Shown here: piece after piece, positions 22,936-31,529 of the stretch
How positions within the stretch are numbered: the stretch's first letter is position 1
How the letters are laid out: every line of letters starts with the position of its first letter
Assembly (NCBI GenBank): GCA_900318825.1
Contig: ONMB01000014.1
Location: forward strand, 1-35,562
DNA length: 35,562 nt
Direction of reading: 5' to 3'
From: an uncultured Ruminococcus sp.
Lineage (GTDB): Bacteria; Bacillota; Clostridia; Oscillospirales; Ruminococcaceae
Made by a program: the position numbers and the translations under genes
The notes under the pieces: generated by a model
Databases searched by the model: none
What the model saw: only the letters and a program-made list of their open reading frames with translations
Told to the model about the DNA's origin: nothing

Positions 22936-24066
22936 ATGATACCATTCAATATCCCGCCCTTTACAGGCGATGAACTCGAATACATAAAACAGTCGGTATT
23001 CTCTCACAAGATATCCGGCGACGGCAAATTCACAAAGCTCTGCACCGAATGGCTCGAGAAGCGTTTCGGCGCACAGAAGCTGCTCCTCACAACGAGCTGT
23101 ACCAGTGCCCTTGATATGTCCGCCATACTCAGCGGCTTCAAGCCCGGCGACGAGGTCATTCTCCCCAGCTTCACATTTTCAAGTACCGCGACTTCTATGA
23201 TACTTGGCGGCGCTAACCTTGTATTCTCCGATATACGTCCTGATACGATGAATCTCGATGAGAACAAGATAGAAGCTGCCATAACCAAGCATACACGCGC
23301 TATCGTTGCTGTCCACTACGCCGGTGTTGCCTGCGAAATGGACAGGATACAGGAAATAGCCCGTGCCTACAACCTCCTTGTCATCGAGGACGCAGCTCAG
23401 GGCGTTATGAGCAGCTACAAGGGACGTCCCCTCGGAACTATCGGCGATTTCGGCTGCTATTCGTTCCACGAGACCAAGAACTACTCAATGGGTGAGGGCG
23501 GCGCTATACTCGTAAACAACGACGCATATATGGAACGTGCCGAGATACTCCGTGAGAAGGGTACTAACCGTTCAAAGTTCTTCCGCGGCGAGGTGGATAA
23601 GTACACATGGGTGGACTTCGGTGACAGCTACCTCGCAAGTGATATCAATGCCGCTTATCTTTACGCACAGCTCATGCACGCCGACGAGATCTACAACGAC
23701 CGTATGACTACATACAACGACTACCTTGAAGCCTTCAAGCCTCTTGAAGAAAACGGTATAGTTGAGCTCCAGAAGGTTCCGGAATACTGCGTCCACAACG
23801 CACACTGCTTTTACATAAAGCTCCGCGACCTCGAGGAGAGGACACGCTTCATCGACCATATGAAGAACAACGGCGTTTGTGCGGTGTTCCATTATGTACC
23901 GCTCCACTCGGCTCCTGCCGGCAGAAAGTACGGCCGCTTCAACGGCATAGATGAATACACCACCCGTGAGAGCGACCGTCTTGTGAGACTCCCGATGTAC
24001 TTTGGTCTCAAGGCTGAGGACAGGGCAAAGGTCATCGAGATAGCTCTTGCATTCTTTGGCTGCTGA
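22936..24066 (+). CDS. DegT/DnrJ-type NDP-4-keto-sugar aminotransferase (WecE/RffA-like)
   Basis: A 376-aa PLP-dependent enzyme that aminates a nucleotide 4-keto sugar. The N-terminus MIPFNIPPFTGDELEYI and the PLP-lysine context SFHETKNYSMGEGG (K181) are those of the WecE/RffA dTDP-4-amino-4,6-dideoxygalactose transaminase group; VIEDAAQG holds the PLP-contacting Asp. The start is ATG 22936 with AAGGAG nine bases upstream; an ATG four bases earlier is out of frame. It begins a tight cluster with two small membrane proteins and a GT-C protein, so its sugar is likely destined for the cell envelope. Product sugar unknown. Confidence 0.92.
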   Translation: MIPFNIPPFTGDELEYIKQSVFSHKISGDGKFTKLCTEWLEKRFGAQKLLLTTSCTSALDMSAILSGFKPGDEVILPSFTFSSTATSMILGGANLVFSDIRPDTMNLDENKIEAAITKHTRAIVAVHYAGVACEMDRIQEIARAYNLLVIEDAAQGVMSSYKGRPLGTIGDFGCYSFHETKNYSMGEGGAILVNNDAYMERAEILREKGTNRSKFFRGEVDKYTWVDFGDSYLASDINAAYLYAQLMHADEIYNDRMTTYNDYLEAFKPLEENGIVELQKVPEYCVHNAHCFYIKLRDLEERTRFIDHMKNNGVCAVFHYVPLHSAPAGRKYGRFNGIDEYTTRESDRLVRLPMYFGLKAEDRAKVIEIALAFFGC

Positions 24067-24067
24067 G

Positions 24068-24439
24068 ATGAAGAAAAAGAGCTTTTGGGCGTTCATCGCC
24101 CTTCATTTTATGGTCGCAATCTACTCCGTCTGCGGAATACTCTCAAAGCTGGCAGTACGGCACAGCTTCCTCAGCATAAAATTCTGCCTGTTCTACGGAC
24201 TTATTATTCTGTCATTACTTATATATGCGATAGGCTGGCAGCAGGTAATAAAGCGAGTTGAGCTTACTGCTGCATATTCGGCAAAGGCTGCGACAGTCAT
24301 CTGGGGACTCGTCTGGGGAATGGTTTTCTTTCACGAAAAGCTGACGCTTCTCCGCGCTGTCGGGATAATACTTGTTTTTGCCGGACTGATAGTGTATTTC
24401 AGCGTCGGTAAGGACAAAAGCGGGGAGGATGAAAGATGA
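24068..24439 (+). CDS. SMR/EamA-like small membrane protein, flippase subunit A
   Basis: A 123-aa protein with four predicted membrane helices: FWAFIALHFMVAIYSVCGIL, KFCLFYGLIILSLLIYAI, AKAATVIWGLVWGMVFF and AVGIILVFAGLIVYFSV. It has a charged tail. The FHEKLT loop before the last helix recalls the FGE(K/R)LT loop of SMR/EamA proteins. It starts one base after the aminotransferase stop and overlaps the next gene by four bases (ATGA). Paired small SMR-like proteins beside an aminotransferase and a GT-C enzyme resemble ArnE/ArnF, which flip undecaprenyl-phosphate-aminoarabinose; the role here is inferred. Confidence 0.8.
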   Translation: MKKKSFWAFIALHFMVAIYSVCGILSKLAVRHSFLSIKFCLFYGLIILSLLIYAIGWQQVIKRVELTAAYSAKAATVIWGLVWGMVFFHEKLTLLRAVGIILVFAGLIVYFSVGKDKSGEDER

Positions 24440-24771
24440 TAAACGGCTGGCAGATACTCCTCGGAACCTTTATCAGCTCGGTTTCACAGGTCATACTGAA
24501 AAAGTCCGCTGCAAAGCAATACCCTTCGCGCATAAAGGAATACCTTAATCCGCTCGTTATTACAGCCTATGCGATGTTCTTCGGAGCAACGCTGCTTTCG
24601 GTACTCGCATACAGGACTGCCGATCTTTCTCTCGGCGCTGTGTTTGAGACAAGCGGATATATATACATAACGGTATTCGGACTGATATTCTTCGGCGAAA
24701 AGCCAACTAAACGAAAGCTCGCAGCTCTCGGGCTTATAATCGCCGGAACAGTCATTTATACATTAGGTTAA
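24436..24771 (+). CDS. SMR/EamA-like small membrane protein, flippase subunit B
   Basis: A 111-aa protein with four membrane helices. ILLGTFISSVSQVILKKSA at the N-terminus matches the SMR start (helix 1 with a polar Ser/Gln pair, then KKSA). The last part reads YIYITVFGLIFFGEKPTKRKLAALGLIIAGTVIYTLG, the standard SMR/EamA GLIFFGE motif plus the dimerisation helix. It differs clearly from the preceding protein, which suggests a heterodimer of unequal subunits as in ArnE/ArnF or EbrA/EbrB. The start codon overlaps the upstream stop. An efflux role is less likely given the neighbours. Confidence 0.85.
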   Translation: MINGWQILLGTFISSVSQVILKKSAAKQYPSRIKEYLNPLVITAYAMFFGATLLSVLAYRTADLSLGAVFETSGYIYITVFGLIFFGEKPTKRKLAALGLIIAGTVIYTLG

Positions 24772-24781
24772 GGAGATTGTA

Positions 24782-27463
24782 ATGGAACGCATCAAACGCA
24801 ATAAAGAGTACCTTATAGCTCCGCTTGCGGCACTCGCAATACTGTTCATAGTCTTAATGCTGAAGCAGGTGTATCCGTTCGGGGACGGCAATATCGCATA
24901 CTACGATATGGTGCCTCAGTATATCCCGGAATACACTCATACTCACGATTTTCTTCACGGAAAGGCTCCGCTGTTTTTTGACTGGTACAACGGTGCTTCC
25001 TGTGATCTGCTCACAAATTACACGACTTACGGTTTAAACCCGATGAATATATTCTTCCTCTTTGTCAAACGGGAGAACATATTGCAGTTTATGAGCTTCT
25101 TCCTTGCGATAAAGCTCATGCTCTCGGCACTCACCATGTCGGTCTATCTGAAAAAGACCTATCGCTGCGGCACGGCTCTTAATGTCGGACTCGCGCTTTC
25201 TTATACATACTGCGGCTTTGTGCTCCAGAACTATATGAATATCTTTTTCCTCGACATTCTGATACTCTTTCCGCTGCTTATGCTCACGCTGAAAGCTCTC
25301 CTTAACGAGGGAAAGGTCATCGGCTACACGGTCGTAACAGTGCTGTGCTTCACTGAAAACGGCTATCTCAGCGAGATGACCTATATTTTTGTGATACTCT
25401 ACGCTTTCGGACATATGCTTCTGCTCTCAAAGGACAGGGCAAAGTGCCGCAGGGCTGCCGCAGCGCTCGGAGTTTTCACACTGATCGCTTTTATCATCTC
25501 ATCTTATATGCTATTGCCCGGAATGTCAAAAATGATCGACTCTCCGCGCTCAGGCTACAACAATACTATCGGAGATATAGTATTTATCAGAACGGGCGGA
25601 TTTGACTATCAGAAGAGGTTTATGCTCTTCGGCTGTGAAGCCGGTATCGCTGCTCTTCTCGCACATATCATACGCACCAAAAAGGATAAGAAAAAGCTCG
25701 ACAAACAGAGCATATTCTTTGTGTACCTGCTCGTGCTGCTCATAATACCGATATTCTGCGAGGGCTCGAACCTCTTGTGGCATATGGGCTCTTATTCGCA
25801 TTTCCCGTATCGTTTTGGCTATATACTGGCATTCGTCTGCTGCGATATCGCGGCACACTACATAAGTCTCAGCAAGAGCGAGAAGCCGCTTTTCAAGCTG
25901 GAAAAGAAGCGTCTGAAGAGTGCTGTCGAGTACACATCAATAATATCTGCGGCAGCATCGCTGATAATAATGCTCGTTATGGCTATACAGATGAAGGACA
26001 GCGGAGTTGAAGATGTTGAGACCTATGTTCTCCATAAATATATGTTCATAGCCTCAGCAGCGTCTTGTTTTATACTATTTGCGTTCTGCGAAAAGAAATT
26101 CCGCACTGCGCTGCTGGTCTCTCTCGCTGCCGGTCAGGCTTTGGTGGGAAGCTATGCTCTTGTTGCACCGAATGCTTCAGACTCAGATTCCCTGTGTTTC
26201 AAAGCCGAAGACATAAGAAGTTTCGTGGGTGCTGATAATGACAAGCTCTCAAGAGTCAAGACAAGCAATAACATAGATGTGTCAGTGAATACAGCACTTC
26301 TGGCATGTGTTCCCGGACTTGGTGACTGGACGCTGAACATCACAGATGATTACCTGAAACAGATGAGGGCACTTGGCTATAATTCAGATTATACCTATAT
26401 TCTGGAAACCGGCGGAACGGCTTTCTCCGATGCACTGCTCAACGTAAAGCAGATATATTCGAGTCTTGAAGACGATAATTCACTCTACACTTTCGATTCC
26501 GATTCAAAATATTTCCATTTCCGTGACTGCAACTATACTATCCCGTTCGGAATACTTACCGGTGAGGAATTCACTGAGCTTGACAGACGATCAAATGAAG
26601 ATCCTTTCAGCTATCAGAACCGCATTTACAAGGCCCTTTCGGGTGACAGTGACGATCTTATTAGGGTGATACCGTATTCTGACATTGTTACAGCCAAGGA
26701 AAATGAAATGTCAAATAACATTCTGATGCCGCATCACTTTACCGGCGAACTCAATATCGGTGAGAACTCCGCAGTTTACATATACACTCCTTCTGCCAAT
26801 GATCTGTTCTCTATCAATATCAACGGTGAACCGGCAAAGCTGCCCTATGATAAAAAGGCGGACGATAACGTTTATCCGCGTTCTGATATGAACGGCTGTG
26901 CGCTCCTCGGAACATTCGAGGACGAGACATTGCAGTTCTCGGTCAATTCCAGCAATATCCATACAAACAAGCTGCTCATAGGAGTAATGGACATCGCCAA
27001 ACTCGATAAGCTGTGCAGGTCGCTTACAGAGGTCTCTCATGCCTATGACGTCAGCGCCGGCGGTTACGAACTTTCACTGAAGGTGGATGATCCTCAGGGC
27101 AGGTACGTTTTTCTACCGATAGAGTACAATAAGAACTGGCGCGTTGAGATCAACGGCAGCAAGGCGGAGCTGACTCCGGTGCTCGGCGGTGCATTCTCAG
27201 CTGTCAAGCTCGGCAGCGAGGACGCTGAGATCAAAATGAAATACACACCTTACAGCTTCTGGGTGTTCGTTGTTGTGAGCGCGGCAGGACTGGTGCTGTT
27301 CGCTGTTATAATGCTGCTCAGGAAAAAGGGCATGGATATATGTGGAGTCAAGGCATTCAACGGTTTTGCCTATATCTGCTTCAACATAGCCGCACTCGGT
27401 ATACTGGTACTGATCTTCGCAGCGCCTGTGATAGGAAATATACTGTCGCTGTTTATCAAGTAA
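24782..27463 (+). CDS. YfhO-family GT-C membrane glycosyltransferase
   Basis: An 893-aa polytopic membrane protein. After helix 1 (~11-28) the first extracytoplasmic loop has acidic residues D35 and D42 (FGDGNIAYYDMVPQY), the place where GT-C enzymes keep their catalytic Asp/Glu. DWYNGASCDLLTNYTTYGLNPMN follows, typical of the YfhO family. About a dozen helices lie in the first ~480 residues. Then comes an extracytoplasmic beta-rich region (~480-835), and two terminal helices end the protein. YfhO in Bacillus glycosylates lipoteichoic acid from undecaprenyl-phosphate sugars. Here it closes the aminotransferase/flippase cluster, 10 bases after the previous gene, with AAGGAG upstream of the ATG. 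The acceptor polymer is unknown. Confidence 0.87.
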   Translation: MERIKRNKEYLIAPLAALAILFIVLMLKQVYPFGDGNIAYYDMVPQYIPEYTHTHDFLHGKAPLFFDWYNGASCDLLTNYTTYGLNPMNIFFLFVKRENILQFMSFFLAIKLMLSALTMSVYLKKTYRCGTALNVGLALSYTYCGFVLQNYMNIFFLDILILFPLLMLTLKALLNEGKVIGYTVVTVLCFTENGYLSEMTYIFVILYAFGHMLLLSKDRAKCRRAAAALGVFTLIAFIISSYMLLPGMSKMIDSPRSGYNNTIGDIVFIRTGGFDYQKRFMLFGCEAGIAALLAHIIRTKKDKKKLDKQSIFFVYLLVLLIIPIFCEGSNLLWHMGSYSHFPYRFGYILAFVCCDIAAHYISLSKSEKPLFKLEKKRLKSAVEYTSIISAAASLIIMLVMAIQMKDSGVEDVETYVLHKYMFIASAASCFILFAFCEKKFRTALLVSLAAGQALVGSYALVAPNASDSDSLCFKAEDIRSFVGADNDKLSRVKTSNNIDVSVNTALLACVPGLGDWTLNITDDYLKQMRALGYNSDYTYILETGGTAFSDALLNVKQIYSSLEDDNSLYTFDSDSKYFHFRDCNYTIPFGILTGEEFTELDRRSNEDPFSYQNRIYKALSGDSDDLIRVIPYSDIVTAKENEMSNNILMPHHFTGELNIGENSAVYIYTPSANDLFSININGEPAKLPYDKKADDNVYPRSDMNGCALLGTFEDETLQFSVNSSNIHTNKLLIGVMDIAKLDKLCRSLTEVSHAYDVSAGGYELSLKVDDPQGRYVFLPIEYNKNWRVEINGSKAELTPVLGGAFSAVKLGSEDAEIKMKYTPYSFWVFVVVSAAGLVLFAVIMLLRKKGMDICGVKAFNGFAYICFNIAALGILVLIFAAPVIGNILSLFIK

Positions 27464-27477
27464 GTTCGGTACATAGC

Positions 27478-27514
27478 AAAAAAGCTGCTGTATCTTGGAT
27501 ACAGCAGCTTTTTT
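27478..27514. terminator. Bidirectional terminator between the YfhO and MATE genes
   Basis: A 17-bp perfect stem (27478-27494 with 27498-27514, core GCTGCTGTATC/GATACAGCAGC), A-run on the left and T-run on the right, so it works in both directions. It overlaps the MATE stop codon by two bases. Confidence 0.95.
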
Positions 27515-28856
27515 ATGCGGCTTCGCGAGTGAGGTCACGAACCCAGTAGTATTTTTTGTAGTGCCGGTAAACGGCGGGGAGTTTTATTATCTCATCAATA
27601 TTGATGAGAGTGTAGACTGTGAGCACCGGCAGCTTGAGCACAAAAGCCGAGATGAGTCCTATCGGGACTGTAACTGCCCACATTGTGATAGAGTCGCAGA
27701 TAAAGCCAAAGCGCGAGTCGCCGCCGGAACAGAATATACCGGCGATAGTGGTCATATTCACGGCTTTTCCAACGACGTAGTACGAACAGACCACCAGCAT
27801 ATATCTGAGGTAATGTCTTGCGGTCGGGGTGAGAGTCGGGATAAGACCGAGGAGCGGTATCGTGAGGAGGATAACTCCGCCGGTTATGAAGCCGCTGATT
27901 ATGGCTATTTTACAGAGCCTTGCACCGTATTCCTTGGCTAATGAGAGGTTGCCTCTGCCGAGCTCGTTTCCGACCATTATCGAACCGCCGCTCGCAACAC
28001 CGCTGCAAATGCAGATGAGCAGCTGCTTTACGATATTGGCAATGGAGTTTGCGGCAACAGCGTCACTGCTCATATGTCCCATAATTACGGAATACATCGT
28101 GAAGCCGCAGCCCCACATCAGCATATTACCGAGGACCGGAGCAGCTGCTTTTATGTAGTCGCCGAGGAGAATGTGGTCGGGACTGAGGAGATTTTTCAGT
28201 CTTATCATGATGTCGTTGCTTTTGAACATCACGGCGATCGCCCAGACAAGTTCGACGATCTTTGAAATGACGGTCGCATAAGCTGCACCGGCTATACCGA
28301 TATGGAAGCCGTATATCAGCAGGGCATTAAGCAGGATATTGAGTCCCATAGAGGCGGCGCTTATGACAGCGCTGTGGGTAGCCTGACCGCAGTTTTTCAT
28401 GACTGTGAGCCAGATCTGTGAGACTCCGAGCAGAAGGTGAGTGATGCCTACTATCCGCAGGTACCCGGCACCGAGGCTGATAAGTTCGCTGTCAGAGGTG
28501 AATATCCTCATCAGCATCGAGGGGAAGCTGACTGACATAAATGTGAAAACCGCCGAGACTATCAACGAGAAATCGAGGGAAATACCGAGTATCCTTTCGA
28601 CGGCGCCTTTATCGCCTTTTCCGTAATACTGGGCGGAGAATATCGACGTTCCGGCTGTGATACCGAAGATGAACAGGGAGTATACGAACATGACCTGTCC
28701 TGCGAGAGAGACGGCAGCCATAGAGTTCTGACTGAGAAATCCGAGCATAAAGGCGTCGGAGGCGCTCACGAGAGCCGTCATGAACTGCTGGAAGGCTATT
28801 GGTATCACGAGCGTGGTCAGTTTTTTACCGAAAGAGTCTTTAACTATGTTTACCAC
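27513..28856 (-). CDS. MATE-family multidrug/cation antiporter
   Basis: A 447-aa membrane exporter with about 12 helices in two related halves. The N-terminal FGKKLTTLVIPIAFQQFMTALVSASDAFMLGFL is the MATE repeat start, and the second half starts MLMWGCGFTMYSVIMGHMSSDAVAANSIANIV. Na+- or H+-driven export of drugs or metabolites is expected. The start is GTG 28856; AAGGA lies only one base before it, so initiation may be weak or the exact start uncertain, but no ATG is available before the first helix. It is monocistronic, with an operator-like promoter about 120 nt upstream. Confidence 0.92.
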   Translation of the reverse strand: MVNIVKDSFGKKLTTLVIPIAFQQFMTALVSASDAFMLGFLSQNSMAAVSLAGQVMFVYSLFIFGITAGTSIFSAQYYGKGDKGAVERILGISLDFSLIVSAVFTFMSVSFPSMLMRIFTSDSELISLGAGYLRIVGITHLLLGVSQIWLTVMKNCGQATHSAVISAASMGLNILLNALLIYGFHIGIAGAAYATVISKIVELVWAIAVMFKSNDIMIRLKNLLSPDHILLGDYIKAAAPVLGNMLMWGCGFTMYSVIMGHMSSDAVAANSIANIVKQLLICICSGVASGGSIMVGNELGRGNLSLAKEYGARLCKIAIISGFITGGVILLTIPLLGLIPTLTPTARHYLRYMLVVCSYYVVGKAVNMTTIAGIFCSGGDSRFGFICDSITMWAVTVPIGLISAFVLKLPVLTVYTLINIDEIIKLPAVYRHYKKYYWVRDLTREAA

Positions 28857-28967
28857 GTCCTTAAATTCTATAATACTATTATAGCGGCAAACTTCATTCG
28901 ATGATACAAAAATATTGCGGAATTTTATGCTTTTTGTCCCAAAACTTGCTGAAATAAAAATAAACGC

Positions 28968-29007
28968 CGTGATATATGAATATGCACTGATTATATCACG
29001 TTGTCAA
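28968..29007 (-). promoter_or_regulatory. Operator-containing promoter of the MATE gene
   Basis: On the minus strand: TTGACA (29002-29007), a 17-bp spacer and CATATT (28979-28984, 4 of 6). A 9-bp perfect inverted repeat CGTGATATA / TATATCACG (28968-28976 and 28992-29000, 15-nt centre) brackets the -10 region, as expected for a repressor operator. A second TATAAT nearer the gene (28881-28886) lacks a good -35. The rest of the 28857-29041 gap shows nothing else. Confidence 0.55.
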
Positions 29008-29041
29008 TGGGTTTTCAATTAAATCCGTGTAATATTTTAGG

Positions 29042-29088
29042 CAAAAAATAGAAAAGCCGTACCAGACGGAAATGCGGTACGGCTTTTC
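29042..29088 (-). terminator. Terminator of the GntR-ABC operon
   Basis: A 13-bp stem (29051-29063 with 29076-29088, core AAAAGCCGTACC/GGTACGGCTTTT) is followed by a T-rich tail on the minus strand, downstream of the last permease gene. Confidence 0.85.
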
Positions 29089-29120
29089 GTGAGTAATATA
29101 TAATGGAGAGTGTGGATAGC

Positions 29121-29834
29121 TTACTTTTCCATTCGCTCGATGCCTCCGATATACAGCTTTGTGGATATGAAGCAGGAGATGCAGTAGAAAGGTATGCTTG
29201 CAGAGAAAGCCTTCAAGCCGGTCGATCTTTTGCTGAGTTTCCCGAGAGTATCGAAGAATTCTTCTGTGAATTCTTCTTCGCTGCCCAGAAACGAGATGTC
29301 GCCGAACATAAGATATATTGCGGCAAAGAGAACGAGTCCCACAAAGATGCCTGCTTTGACATAAGCACCGTTTTTGCTGCCGAAAGCAACTGCGCAAGGG
29401 AGCTCAAACGACAGGAACACCAGCGTTACGCTCGTAAGTATCATCAGAACTCCGCTTATGCTTACTGCCTCGTTATTGTACAGGCAGACTGCGTAGTTCT
29501 GAATGTAGCACAGCCCGAATGTTACTATGAGAGTTGCGGCAACAAAGATGTACTTTGCTATGATCTGTTTTGCAATGCCGTTTGGCAGAGAGACGACGTA
29601 ATAACCCCATTTTTTGCGTTCGTCTGTCTGTATGAAGTTAAGCGCGAATGCTCCGACCGTGAAGAAAACTGAGCAGTAGAGAAGAAGATACAGCCCTCTC
29701 ATACCTATAAAATCTAAATCATGTGTTTTGAAGTTGCTCAGAAACATTATAACGTTGAAAATAAGGACAACGCTCAGAGCAAGCAGGAGCCATTTCAGGT
29801 TCGTGCGGATATCCTTGTAGATAAGACCTAACAT
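29121..29834 (-). CDS. ABC-2 type transporter permease
   Basis: A 237-aa integral membrane subunit with about six helices. The N-terminus MLGLIYKDIRTNLKWLLLAL is the ABC-2 type pattern in which a cytoplasmic KD helix precedes TM1. The start ATG overlaps the stop of the preceding permease (TGATG) and has AAGGAGGGG upstream; an in-frame extension further upstream lies entirely inside the other permease gene and is rejected. It is the last gene of the regulator-ATPase-permease-permease operon. It probably pairs with the upstream permease as a heterodimer. Substrate unknown; YtrA-type operons often answer envelope-active antibiotics. Confidence 0.85.
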   Translation of the reverse strand: MLGLIYKDIRTNLKWLLLALSVVLIFNVIMFLSNFKTHDLDFIGMRGLYLLLYCSVFFTVGAFALNFIQTDERKKWGYYVVSLPNGIAKQIIAKYIFVAATLIVTFGLCYIQNYAVCLYNNEAVSISGVLMILTSVTLVFLSFELPCAVAFGSKNGAYVKAGIFVGLVLFAAIYLMFGDISFLGSEEEFTEEFFDTLGKLSKRSTGLKAFSASIPFYCISCFISTKLYIGGIERMEK

Positions 29835-30619
29835 CAGCTGCCCCTCCTTTCGAGAGCGCGGACGCTCCTGCGGAATGAAAAATATATCAAAGCGGCGACT
29901 GCAAGAACTATCAGCCAACAGAAATGCGTTCCTGTCCAGCGGAGGCATCTGCTGAGATCTTCGTTGAAATCTATTATAAGCGCGTCGGGAACTTCTTCAT
30001 CACTGTCATCTGCAAACAGATCATATCCGCGGTCCTTGCAGTAGCTGTACATCAGATATACAAAAGCACCTGCAAGACCGTGATAGGCTATAATACAGGT
30101 AGAAGCGATTATCGCAGCGCATATCTTCGGGCTGCGGAAACGATAGGCGTTTAAAGTGTTGAAACAGCAAACCGTGAAGAATAATATGCCTATGATGAAT
30201 ATGTAAAGCAGGTATTTCAGGTCGATGTCCTTGCCGAATACTGCGCAGGCGAGGAAGTAGTTCAGCCAGCCTGCAAGCATATAGATCCCGAGCATTATCA
30301 GGTTGAATATGTAGAGCGAGCCGACTATCTGCTTCTCAGTGAGTGGCAGAGTGTGGGAATACTGGCGGAAACGGCACTTCTCATCGTTGAGCGTCTGTGA
30401 CGTGAAGCTCATCCCGCAGAGGACTGCCGGGAGTGCGAGCCCCATAATGATGAAGAAGGTGTCATTGAGCATTCCTTTGCCTTCCATATTGGCGATATTT
30501 CCGCAGACTGAGGATATCCTCACAAGTATGCACATAATGAGCATAAGGACGTAGATGCTCAGCGTTATGACGCGGTATTTTTTAGAGAGGAACCACTCCT
30601 TGTACATGAGACCTTTCAT
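29834..30619 (-). CDS. ABC-2 type transporter permease
   Basis: A 261-aa integral membrane subunit beginning MKGLMYKEWFLSKKYRVITL (YKE helix, then TM1). About six helices follow, with a hydrophilic loop of about 45 residues (CKDRGYDLFADDSDEEVPDA...) before the last helix. Its ATG directly follows the ATPase stop codon (TGAATG) and its own stop overlaps the next permease. It is related in architecture, but not closely in sequence, to its partner. Confidence 0.85.
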   Translation of the reverse strand: MKGLMYKEWFLSKKYRVITLSIYVLMLIMCILVRISSVCGNIANMEGKGMLNDTFFIIMGLALPAVLCGMSFTSQTLNDEKCRFRQYSHTLPLTEKQIVGSLYIFNLIMLGIYMLAGWLNYFLACAVFGKDIDLKYLLYIFIIGILFFTVCCFNTLNAYRFRSPKICAAIIASTCIIAYHGLAGAFVYLMYSYCKDRGYDLFADDSDEEVPDALIIDFNEDLSRCLRWTGTHFCWLIVLAVAALIYFSFRRSVRALERRGS

Positions 30620-31498
30620 TCACTTCCACTCCTTCTTATTGCGGTTGACATAATATATCATTATATCGTCGAGGGTAGCGTTGTCGATGACGGCACCGGA
30701 GTATTTTTTTGCGTAGGCTTTCCTGTCGCTCACAAGGAGCTCTGCTCCGAAATCGGTCACGCGCGCCGAGATGAAGTCCTCACGGCTGACGGCGGAGTAG
30801 TCCTCCTTGGTACACTTCATAATGCCGTGTGATGCGAGAATATCGTCCTTGTAGCCGCTTATGAGTATTTTTCCCCTGTCGATGAAGGTAACGCTGTCAG
30901 CTATCTTTTCGAGGTCGGAGGTGATGTGGGACGACATCAGGATAGAGTTGTTCTCGTCCTGAAGGTACTCCATAAATATGTCGAGTATCTCGCTGCGGAC
31001 TACCGGATCAAGACCTGTCGTTGCCTCGTCCATTATGAGGAGCTTTGCGCCGTGGGAAAGTGCTGCGGCTATCTGGAGCTTCATCTTCATGCCCTTTGAG
31101 AACTTGGCGAACTTCTTCTTCTCAGGCAGCGCAAAACGCTTTAAGTAGCCGAAGAATGTATCGCTGTTCCATGTGCTGTAAATGTGTGCGAGCATTTTGT
31201 CGAGCATTTTTGCGTTGAGCTGCTCGTGAAAGGGGAGTTCGTCAAAAACTGCCGAAATATCACGCTTTATCGTGTTCTCGTCCTTTATCGAGTCCATGCC
31301 GAGCATCTTCATTTCGCCGCTGTCGGCTTTGATGATGCCGAGCAGAGAGTTTATCGTAGTGGACTTGCCGGCACCGTTCTGACCGATAAAGCCCATAATG
31401 CTGCCTTTAGGGACGGTGAAGCTGATATTGTCGAGCGTGAAGCCGTCAAAGTGCTTGGTAAGACCTTTTATTTCGATAGCATTTTCATATGCTGCCAT
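30620..31498 (-). CDS. ABC transporter ATP-binding protein
   Basis: A 292-aa ATPase with Walker A GQNGAGKST, signature FSKGMKMKL (a degenerate LSGGQ, typical of the YtrB/BcrA-like ABC-2 group), Walker B LLIMDEATTGLD and the H-loop SSHI. The C-terminal ~75 residues past the core are family-variable. The start has AAGGAGG upstream. It lies 31 bases after the GntR gene and runs directly into the first permease, so the transporter is made as one unit. Confidence 0.95.
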   Translation of the reverse strand: MAAYENAIEIKGLTKHFDGFTLDNISFTVPKGSIMGFIGQNGAGKSTTINSLLGIIKADSGEMKMLGMDSIKDENTIKRDISAVFDELPFHEQLNAKMLDKMLAHIYSTWNSDTFFGYLKRFALPEKKKFAKFSKGMKMKLQIAAALSHGAKLLIMDEATTGLDPVVRSEILDIFMEYLQDENNSILMSSHITSDLEKIADSVTFIDRGKILISGYKDDILASHGIMKCTKEDYSAVSREDFISARVTDFGAELLVSDRKAYAKKYSGAVIDNATLDDIMIYYVNRNKKEWK

Positions 31499-31529
31499 AG
31501 TAATTCCTCCTTGAGCGAGCCGGTAAAAC

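Noticed and set aside
28881-28886. TATAAT on the minus strand just upstream of the MATE start
   Set aside because: No acceptable -35 lies 16-18 bp upstream, and the resulting leader would be only about 15-20 nt; the promoter at 28979-29007 is preferred.
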